Shown one piece after another: positions 1 to 5,051 of a stretch of 5,051 bases of DNA (its first letter is position 1; each line of letters starts with the position of its first letter). The notes below the pieces were generated by a model, which saw only the letters and a program-made list of their open reading frames with translations, did not search any database and had not been told where the DNA came from. The stretch comes from Bacteroidia bacterium (GTDB taxonomy: Bacteria; Bacteroidota; Bacteroidia; NS11-12g; UBA955). Position numbers and translations under genes: made by a program. Location of the stretch: NCBI GenBank assembly GCA_014376345.1, contig JACMRS010000319.1, positions 1-5,051 on the forward strand, given 5' to 3'.

Positions 1-3000
1 AAATTCAAATGTAACAGCTTATACTGATTTTCAGGTAAAGGTTATTGTAAATACACAGGCACTGGTTTCTGCCGGTAAAATGAATAATAAAGGTTATGAC
101 ATCCGCTTTACGGATAGCCTTTGTAATGTTCTTTCATACACAATTGACAGTAACATGAATACCACTACTACTGTTATTTGGGTAAAGGTAAAAAACCTAC
201 CGGGCAGCAGGGTTACTACAATATACATGTATTATGGCAATGGCTGCGCAACAACAGTGGCTGAGAATGGCGACAGTACATTTTTGCTTTTCGATCATTT
301 TAATACAGGTTCTTTAAATACAGGAAAGTGGACCAGCTTTGGTGCTGCTCCTGCATTTTCTTCAACAAACATTAAATTTTCTTCAACCGCGGGTGATGCT
401 GTAATTAAATCTGTTTCAGCTTTCGCCGGTCCATACATTTCTGAAATGAAAGTAAATGGATTCACCGGAAGCTGGCCTAACATTACACAACTTAATAATG
501 GCACTAATGTTGGTGCCAGTACTTTACCAAATGGAGGTAACCTTTGGGCAGGAAACTCCGCATCTGGTTGCGCTTCATACTTAGTTTCAACCGCAGCATC
601 TACAGGAATTCCATTAGCCAATGGTGTTTGGGGAATGAATTTCAGAGGTATAAATGATGCAATTATAAGTTTGAATGCAAGTTCATTTAATTATACCGGC
701 ACTCTTCCAACCTATTCTTCTCCACTGCAAAGCGCCTTTGGACTACTTTGTGCAGGTACTGGCACCATGAGTGTAGACTGGTTCAGAGCAAGAAAATACG
801 CACCTATTCAGCCGGTTGCAGCAAACGGAACTGAAGCATTTAATAAAACTCTTTTTCCAACTCCTGATAAAACAGCATACTGCCCCGGCGATTCAATGAA
901 AGTTACTTTCACTAAATCAAATACTATAAAATTCAATACAGGTAACACTTTTACATATACTCTCTCAGATGCAACCGGCAGTTTTGCAGCACCTGTAACA
1001 ATTGGAAGTTATTCTGATACCATTTCTAAAACCATTGCTTATTTTATTCCTAAAACTGCAATTGCTTCAAAAAGATATAAAGTGAGAATAGTTTCGACAA
1101 ACCCTTCATATTCTTGTTTTACTTCAGACAGCTTTACTATAAATGCCAAGCCTGTCCCTTCTTTTATTATAAATAAAAACAATCAATGTTTTCATGAAAA
1201 TAAATTCACCTTTACCTCAACATCAACTATCCCTTCAGGAACTATAGCAAAACATAACTGGGACTTTGGCAACAGACTTCATACAACCACACTTCCAAAT
1301 GACACCAACAGATATAATACCTATTTAACAAAATATAAAGTTATATTAACTGAAGAATCAGCACTTGGTTGTAAAGACACAGTGTCACATTTAGCTTATC
1401 TGAAAGAGTCGCCAGAGGCTGAGTTCACAATGAATAAAGACATTCAATGCTTAAAAACAAATAAATTTAAATTTAAATCCCAATCAACAGTCTTTGTTGG
1501 GACGCTTAGTTACAGATGGTTTTTTGGTAATGGTGACTCATCTTTAGTAGCAGATTCTGTTACATACAAATATCCTGCACAAGGTAACTACGCTGTGAAG
1601 CTTATTGTAAAATCAAGTGCCAGCGGATGTATTGATACAATTATTCATTATAATCTTATCAATCCGGATCCAAAAGCAATTATTGGTGTTAAGGATACAG
1701 GGTTATGTTTTAAAAATAATAAATTCAAGATCTATTCTAATTCAACTGTTTCTAACGGTGTGCCATTATATGATTATTGGACTCTTGGAGATGGTAGCAG
1801 AGATTCACTGACTACTGACACAATCCGACACACTTATACTGGTGTAAAAACATATAATATCAGACTTATTATTATATCAGATGATGGTTGCCGCGATACT
1901 GCCAAAGGAAAAGTAACAACTTATCCTATGCCGGTTTCAAATTTTCTGATTAATAACAGTACTCAATGTCAGAAAGGTAATAGTTTTGGTTTCAGAGCAA
2001 AATCTGTTGTTTCATCAGGAACTATTTCAAATAACTGGTATTTCGGAGATGGCAGTTCTACATTAAATGTTGATACCACGCAGCATACTTACCTTACTCC
2101 TAACACATTTAATATTAAACTCAGATCGGTTACCAATAAAGGTTGTCTTGATTCTATTACTAAATCTGTTACTGTAAATGCTTCTCCTAAAGCAAGTTTT
2201 ACAACAAATAAAAAATCACAATGTGCAAAAGGAAATGTATTTAAGTTTAAAAACACTACAACACTTGCTTCAGGAACTTATACCAGAATGTGGCAGCTTG
2301 GAGATGGATCGCCAAATGCTACAGGAGACAGTGTTACATACACTTATCCAACACCCGGAAAATATCAGGTTAAATTAATTACTCTTTCAAATAAAAACTG
2401 TGCTGACACTGCAAAGGATTCTGCAACAATAAACGTAATGCCAACACCCTTAATCACACTTACTTCTAATGCTGACCAATGCTTACCGGGTAATAGTTTT
2501 AAATTTACAGATAACTCTACCATACCATCGGGTACCATCAAAAATACAAAATGGGTTTTTGGCGATGGTGGCATTGACAGCAATAAAATGACTGTGAATC
2601 ATACCTATAAAATTGCGAATGTTTATACAGCTTACCTTATTGCAAATTCTAACTTTAATTGTTTTGATACAGCAAAAACAACTGTAACTGTTTATGACAA
2701 GCCCGAAGCAGATTTTTCGATAAATGATACTGATCAATGTTTAACCGGAAATCTTTTCAGGTTTACTGATATGACTTATTCAGGACCACTTGCGCACATT
2801 AACGAATGGATTTATGGAGATGGTTCTCCTAATGGTTCAGGAAATACTCCTGTTAAAACTTACAGTGCTCAAAACACTTATACTGTAACACTTATCACAA
2901 CTTCTGATATTGTATTCTGTAAAGACACAATTCGCAAAACAGTCATAGTTTTCCCTCAACCAAAACCTTCGTTTACTGTGGATATTCCAAGCCAGTGTCT

Positions 3001-4780
3001 GTTAGGAAATAAATTCAGATTCGATGCTGGTCAATCAACTATTGCATACGGATCTTATACCCGCTCTTGGAAATTTGGAGATAATATAAGCGATGGCGAT
3101 GTGGATACAACTTCGCATTCTTTTCTTGTTGCCAATACGGCTTCAGGTGTAAACGCGAATTATAAAGTGATTCTGACTTTAGTTTCAGATCAGGGTTGTT
3201 CTGATACGGCAAACCGACTTGTTAAAGTTAACCCAATGCCAAAAGCAGATTTTATTGTAAATAAATATGCATCTTGTCTTGCAGGCAATTCATTTCAGTT
3301 TGGAGATAAATCTACAATTGCTAATTCCGGATCACTTAAACAAAATTGGGATCTTGGTGATGGCACCACTCAAAACACATCTAACTTTTTCCATTCATAC
3401 CTTACAGACAGCACATTTAAAGTAACTCTGATCAGTTCCTCACTTGCCAATTGTAAGGATACAATCTCAAAAGACATTGTGGTATATCCAATGCCTCTGG
3501 CTTCATTTTCTGTAGATGATAGTGATCAGTGTTTAAACGGCAATATTTTCACATATACTAATACATCAACAATTAAATCGGGCAGTATCACACAAAACGA
3601 CTGGAATCATGGTGACAATACTACTGCAAATACATTAAATTCAAGTCACAGTTATATTACTCCGAATACATTTAAGGTTACATTAATTGTTGCATCTAAC
3701 AATTTATGTAAAGATACTGCAACTGCAATTGTAAATACACGCGCTATGCCTGTAGCTGATTTTACTGCATCTCCACGACAATCTTGTTTCGATGGACACA
3801 GTATTAAAACAGTAAATAAATCATCGATCAGTCAGGGTACAATTACTGGCTACACCTGGTCATGGGGAGATGGCATAGATTCATTTAACCAAAACCCACA
3901 GCCGTATAAATATGCTGCAGCAGGAAATTATAAAATTATATTAAAAGTAACCAGTGATTATGGTTGTGAGGATACTGCATCTGATTCTGTTTTTGTATAC
4001 CCTAATCCATTTATAGGATTTACGGTTGACAGTGTTTGTTTGAAAGATTCATCATTATTTGTAAATACAACTACTGTTACGGGTGGCGTTATTTCAACAC
4101 TTAAATGGTTTTTTGGTGATGGTAAGACATCAACTGTATCCGATCCGCATCATTATTACAGAAAGGCCGGTTCTTATGATGTGTGGCTGACAGTTGTAAC
4201 AGATAAAGGATGTAAAGACACATTAAAATCCCCGGGTGCTGCTAAAGTAAATCCAAATCCAAAAGCAAGATTTACTTTCGAAAAGCTCCGGTCTTTTGAA
4301 AATGAAACAGACATTCAGTTTGTAGATTCATCATCAAAAGATGCAATAAGCTGGAATTGGGATTTTGGCAACGGAAATACTTCTACAGATCAGAATCCTT
4401 TACAATATTACACTGATACTTCTACTAAAGTAATTACACTGATAGTGGAAAACGGCTTTGGTTGCAGAGATACAACTGCGGAAGCAACTTATATTTATCC
4501 TGACGTAATATACTTTATGCCAAGTGCTTTTTCTCCAAATAATGACAATCTGAACGAGCGATTTAAACCAATTGGTCTGGCTTATGCTAAGGATTATAAA
4601 TTCCTGATATTTGACAGATGGGGTAATATTATGTTCAAAACAAACAATCCAAAAGACTCATGGGATGGCATGTATATGGGAGAATTAGTGCCTCAGGATG
4701 TTTATTATTATCGTCTTGAGTTTGTTGGTGTAGACACCTACAGAAGATCTGAAAAAGGTTATATAATGATACTTCGATAG
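1..4780 (+). CDS. Giant multidomain PKD-repeat surface protein with T9SS type B C-terminal sorting domain (5'-partial)
   Basis: The frame is open from the first full codon at base 2 to TAG at 4778-4780, giving 1592 residues, so the true start lies left of the window. The ATG at 80 is not a credible start: it falls inside the DUF2341 domain, and coding similarity continues upstream of it (residues such as YTDFQVKVIVNT). Visible modules are DUF2341, a jelly-roll-like segment, an Ig-like domain, thirteen PKD-type repeats of 82-93 residues, and a 91-residue gliding-motility/T9SS sorting domain. From the family, such proteins cross the inner membrane by Sec, cross the outer membrane by T9SS, and end at the cell surface or outside it. 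A signal peptide is expected but lies outside the window. DUF2341 commonly sits near the N-terminus, so I infer that only a short N-terminal piece is missing. No catalytic motif is seen. An adhesin or polysaccharide-binding role is plausible but inferred. The protein is rich in Thr, Ser and Asn. No co-transcribed gene is visible downstream. Confidence 0.95.
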   Translation, partial: NSNVTAYTDFQVKVIVNTQALVSAGKMNNKGYDIRFTDSLCNVLSYTIDSNMNTTTTVIWVKVKNLPGSRVTTIYMYYGNGCATTVAENGDSTFLLFDHFNTGSLNTGKWTSFGAAPAFSSTNIKFSSTAGDAVIKSVSAFAGPYISEMKVNGFTGSWPNITQLNNGTNVGASTLPNGGNLWAGNSASGCASYLVSTAASTGIPLANGVWGMNFRGINDAIISLNASSFNYTGTLPTYSSPLQSAFGLLCAGTGTMSVDWFRARKYAPIQPVAANGTEAFNKTLFPTPDKTAYCPGDSMKVTFTKSNTIKFNTGNTFTYTLSDATGSFAAPVTIGSYSDTISKTIAYFIPKTAIASKRYKVRIVSTNPSYSCFTSDSFTINAKPVPSFIINKNNQCFHENKFTFTSTSTIPSGTIAKHNWDFGNRLHTTTLPNDTNRYNTYLTKYKVILTEESALGCKDTVSHLAYLKESPEAEFTMNKDIQCLKTNKFKFKSQSTVFVGTLSYRWFFGNGDSSLVADSVTYKYPAQGNYAVKLIVKSSASGCIDTIIHYNLINPDPKAIIGVKDTGLCFKNNKFKIYSNSTVSNGVPLYDYWTLGDGSRDSLTTDTIRHTYTGVKTYNIRLIIISDDGCRDTAKGKVTTYPMPVSNFLINNSTQCQKGNSFGFRAKSVVSSGTISNNWYFGDGSSTLNVDTTQHTYLTPNTFNIKLRSVTNKGCLDSITKSVTVNASPKASFTTNKKSQCAKGNVFKFKNTTTLASGTYTRMWQLGDGSPNATGDSVTYTYPTPGKYQVKLITLSNKNCADTAKDSATINVMPTPLITLTSNADQCLPGNSFKFTDNSTIPSGTIKNTKWVFGDGGIDSNKMTVNHTYKIANVYTAYLIANSNFNCFDTAKTTVTVYDKPEADFSINDTDQCLTGNLFRFTDMTYSGPLAHINEWIYGDGSPNGSGNTPVKTYSAQNTYTVTLITTSDIVFCKDTIRKTVIVFPQPKPSFTVDIPSQCLLGNKFRFDAGQSTIAYGSYTRSWKFGDNISDGDVDTTSHSFLVANTASGVNANYKVILTLVSDQGCSDTANRLVKVNPMPKADFIVNKYASCLAGNSFQFGDKSTIANSGSLKQNWDLGDGTTQNTSNFFHSYLTDSTFKVTLISSSLANCKDTISKDIVVYPMPLASFSVDDSDQCLNGNIFTYTNTSTIKSGSITQNDWNHGDNTTANTLNSSHSYITPNTFKVTLIVASNNLCKDTATAIVNTRAMPVADFTASPRQSCFDGHSIKTVNKSSISQGTITGYTWSWGDGIDSFNQNPQPYKYAAAGNYKIILKVTSDYGCEDTASDSVFVYPNPFIGFTVDSVCLKDSSLFVNTTTVTGGVISTLKWFFGDGKTSTVSDPHHYYRKAGSYDVWLTVVTDKGCKDTLKSPGAAKVNPNPKARFTFEKLRSFENETDIQFVDSSSKDAISWNWDFGNGNTSTDQNPLQYYTDTSTKVITLIVENGFGCRDTTAEATYIYPDVIYFMPSAFSPNNDNLNERFKPIGLAYAKDYKFLIFDRWGNIMFKTNNPKDSWDGMYMGELVPQDVYYYRLEFVGVDTYRRSEKGYIMILR
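2..260 (+). other. DUF2341 domain (N-terminally truncated by window edge)
   Basis: Residues encoded here fit the DUF2341 pattern. There is a beta strand like DFQVKVIVNT, then an 'AGKMNNKGYDIRFTDS' block matching the family's G-x-D-I-R-F-x-D signature, then 'VIWVKVKNLP', and finally 'TTIYMYYGN', which matches the typical I-x-x-Y-Y-G-N ending. The domain has no assigned biochemical function. In Bacteroidota and archaeal surface proteins it commonly precedes a concanavalin-like jelly roll, as here. The first strand or strands are cut off by the window edge. The identification rests on recalled family motifs, not on a profile search. Confidence 0.82.
281..799 (+). other. Jelly-roll-like (concanavalin A/LamG-type) segment
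   Basis: The segment starts at 'FDHFNTGSLNTGKW' and ends at 'MSVDWFRARKY'. That layout is the usual one for the lectin-like jelly roll that follows DUF2341: an F-D-x-F opening, a K-W around fifteen residues later, and a closing strand ending in D-W-x-R-x-R-K-Y. Domains of this fold often bind carbohydrate, but no ligand-binding residues can be assigned from the sequence alone. The middle is Gly, Ser and Asn rich and poorly recognisable. Boundaries are approximate. Confidence 0.55.
857..1150 (+). other. Ig-like beta-sandwich domain with a Cys pair
   Basis: About 98 residues separate the jelly-roll segment from the PKD array. The domain opens with 'AYCPGDSMKVTF', continues through 'FTYTLSDATGSFAAPVTIGS', and ends 'RYKVRIVSTNPSYSCFTSDSFTIN'. 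This pattern recurs in Bacteroidota surface proteins: an early Cys in C-x-G-D, a central L-S-D-x-x-G-S-F, and a closing R-Y-x-V-R-I-V-S-T-N-P strand. It is distinct from the PKD repeats because it lacks the W-x-F-G-D-G motif. The two Cys (codons at 881 and 1115) could form a disulfide. It is probably a structural spacer. I do not recall a named family with certainty. Confidence 0.6.
1151..4504 (+). repeat. Array of thirteen PKD-type protein repeats
   Basis: Thirteen head-to-tail repeats begin at 1151, 1412, 1670, 1931, 2186, 2447, 2702, 2960, 3239, 3494, 3749, 4007 and 4259. Lengths are 87, 86, 87, 85, 87, 85, 86, 93, 85, 85, 86, 84 and 82 residues. Each opens with P-x-x-x-F or a variant, then Q-C-x-x-G-N, S-G-x-I, the PKD hallmark W-x-(F/L)-G-D-G, a H-x-Y strand, a V-x-L-I strand, and C-x-D-(T/S). 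Repeats are often joined by linkers such as YPMP, NPMP or NPNP. The GDG core is degenerate in repeat 1 (GNR), repeats 2 and 13 (GNG), and repeats 8 and 10 (GDN). PKD domains are Ig-like beta sandwiches that act as stalks or bind surface polymers. The repeats have diverged clearly at both protein and DNA level, so this is an old array, not a recent expansion. Confidence 0.93.
4505..4777 (+). other. T9SS type B C-terminal sorting domain (gliding-motility-associated C-terminal domain)
   Basis: The last 91 residues match the CHU_C / TIGR04131-type domain closely. The features are 'VIYFMPSAFSPNNDNLNERF' (the F-x-P-N-x-D-x-x-N-x-x-F signature), 'YKFLIFDRWGNIMFKTNN' (the I-F-D-R-W-G-x-x-x-F signature), 'SWDGMYMGELVPQDVYYYRLEF' (the W-D-G-x-x-x-G-x-x-x-P-x-x-x-Y-Y signature) and a final 'EKGYIMILR' strand. 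In Bacteroidota this domain directs passage through the type IX secretion translocon. Type B domains often need a dedicated PorP/SprF-like partner, and no such gene lies within the window. The domain is full length, so the 3' end of the gene is intact. Confidence 0.95.
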
Positions 4781-4792
4781 ATCTGGATTTGT

Positions 4793-4813
4793 GATTTTTT
4801 GATTTTTTGATTT
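4793..4813 (+). repeat. T-rich tandem repeat after the stop codon
   Basis: The 8-base unit gatttttt occurs twice in tandem (4793-4800 and 4801-4808), followed by a partial gattt. It lies 12 bases after the stop codon. No stem precedes it closely enough to make it a standard intrinsic terminator. Slippage is the simplest explanation of its origin. Confidence 0.7.
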
Positions 4814-4829
4814 CTGATTAGGATTTGTT

Positions 4830-4897
4830 ATATTCTTGGGGTGTTGCCCCAAGTTGAGATGTGGGAGGCCTTCAGCCTAGGGATTGTAAATCATAAT
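4830..4897. repeat. 68-base intergenic direct repeat, copy 1
   Basis: This is the first of two near-identical 68-base units, 151 bases apart. By eye three bases differ: t/c at 4842/4993, g/a at 4856/5007 and a/t at 4888/5039. It contains two small inverted repeats. The first has stem cttgggg (4835-4841) with ccccaag (4847-4853) around a 5-base loop. The second has stem aggc (4866-4869) with gcct (4875-4878), also around a 5-base loop. All three differences fall outside the stems. It looks like a small interspersed intergenic repeat of the REP or MITE kind, and similar TTGGGG-loop-CCCCAAG and AGGC-loop-GCCT hairpins are familiar from Bacteroidota intergenic regions. Its function is unknown. 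Confidence 0.9.
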
Positions 4898-4961
4898 CAA
4901 TTATAGGGTCATGTAGAGACGCGTTTTAACGCGTCTCTTTTGTGTTGCAATTATAGGGGCA
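4898..4961. repeat. Short direct repeats flanking the central hairpin
   Basis: The 11-base sequence caattataggg occurs exactly at 4898-4908 and again at 4948-4958. Allowing one mismatch, the match extends to 14 bases (4898-4911 and 4948-4961). The 39 bases between the 11-base copies (4909-4947) carry the long perfect hairpin. The arrangement resembles an insertion bounded by a target duplication, but could equally be two related linker modules. Confidence 0.7.
4915..4941 (+). terminator. Strong hairpin with T-run: possible intrinsic terminator
   Basis: The stem agagacgcgtt (4915-4925) pairs perfectly with aacgcgtctct (4928-4938) across tt at 4926-4927. In practice the inner A-T pairs would open into a loop of about six bases on a 9-bp stem. 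It is followed by a run of four T (4938-4941), so on the + strand it could end transcription of the large gene, 135 bases beyond the stop. On the other strand no T-run follows the stem. It also resembles a widely scattered GTAGAGACGCG-type hairpin repeat, so it may be a repeat element first and a terminator only incidentally. Confidence 0.55.
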
Positions 4962-4980
4962 CACGCCACCTCGGTGTAGA

Positions 4981-5048
4981 ATATTCTTGGGGCGTTGCCC
5001 CAAGTTAAGATGTGGGAGGCCTTCAGCCTAGGGATTGTTAATCATAAT
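4981..5048. repeat. 68-base intergenic direct repeat, copy 2
   Basis: This is the second unit, in the same orientation as copy 1. Both hairpins are kept: stem 4986-4992 with 4998-5004, and stem 5017-5020 with 5026-5029. It ends three bases before the window edge, so whether further units follow cannot be seen. The sequence just after the unit (gaa here, caa after copy 1) suggests the linker also begins similarly. Confidence 0.9.
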
Positions 5049-5051
5049 GAA

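Noticed and set aside
80..82. ATG as the start codon of the large gene
   Set aside because: It lies inside the DUF2341 domain, no ribosome binding site or promoter precedes it, and the same frame stays open with matching domain residues back to base 2.
295..621. Minus-strand open frame of 108 codons
   Set aside because: It is fully antisense to the jelly-roll-like segment of the large gene, has no recognisable motif, and is explained as a shadow of the coding frame.
1617..2378. Two short plus-strand open frames in another frame (1617-1811 and 2178-2378)
   Set aside because: They lie inside the PKD array in a different frame and lack protein-like motifs; the real frame there has clear PKD signatures.
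2365..2737. Two overlapping minus-strand open frames of 72 and 84 codons
   Set aside because: Both overlap each other and are antisense to PKD repeats 5-7. Their compositions look like translated shadows and no family is recognisable.
4745..4784. Two agatct palindromes around the end of the gene
   Set aside because: Six-base palindromes such as these (4745-4750 and 4779-4784) are expected by chance, and no spacing or context suggests a regulatory site.
4793..4813. T-rich tract as an intrinsic terminator for the large gene
   Set aside because: No stable GC-rich stem lies directly before the T-runs; the tract is better described as a slippage-prone tandem repeat.
4835..4853. First hairpin of repeat copy 1 as an intrinsic terminator
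   Set aside because: The 7-bp stem is followed by ttgagatg, with no T-run, and the same hairpin recurs in copy 2, so it is treated as part of the repeat.
4830..5048. CRISPR array
   Set aside because: There are only two repeats, each 68 bases and containing two hairpins, with an 83-base interval that itself holds a palindrome. Repeat length, spacing and copy number do not fit CRISPR, and no cas gene is visible.

Overview
The window holds one very large protein-coding gene on the + strand, followed by about 270 bases of non-coding DNA rich in short repeats. The gene runs in from beyond the left edge: its frame is open from base 2, giving 1592 codons, and it stops at a TAG at 4778-4780. It encodes a modular cell-surface or secreted protein. 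In order these modules are: the end of a DUF2341 domain, a jelly-roll-like segment, one Ig-like domain with a Cys pair, thirteen consecutive PKD-type repeats, and a C-terminal type IX secretion (T9SS type B / gliding-motility-associated, CHU_C-like) sorting domain.

The organism is almost certainly a member of the Bacteroidota. The C-terminal sorting domain is specific to that phylum, the DUF2341-plus-PKD architecture is typical of its giant surface proteins, and the DNA is AT-rich. Nothing here fixes a genus. The modules are consistent with an adhesin or carbohydrate-binding surface protein exported by the Sec system and then T9SS, but no catalytic domain is visible and the ligand cannot be read from the sequence.

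Bases 1-4780 are the gene: DUF2341 (2 to about 260), jelly-roll-like segment (about 281-799), Ig-like domain (about 857-1150), PKD array (1151-4504) and sorting domain (4505-4777). Bases 4781-5051 hold no gene I can support. They contain a T-rich tandem repeat just after the stop, then two 68-base direct repeats (64-65 of 68 bases alike by eye, 151 bases apart), each with two small hairpins. Between the repeats lies a strong 11-bp-stem hairpin with a T-run that could end transcription. That hairpin is itself flanked by an 11-base exact direct repeat.

The points most worth a second look are three. All thirteen PKD repeats carry a C-x-D-(S/T)-x motif that fits the Bacteroidota O-glycosylation sequon. 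Twelve of the thirteen carry a matching Cys pair. The 3' intergenic region has a nested repeat/hairpin/repeat structure that looks like small interspersed elements. I see no evidence of a defence system, CRISPR array, RNA gene or mobile-element protein.
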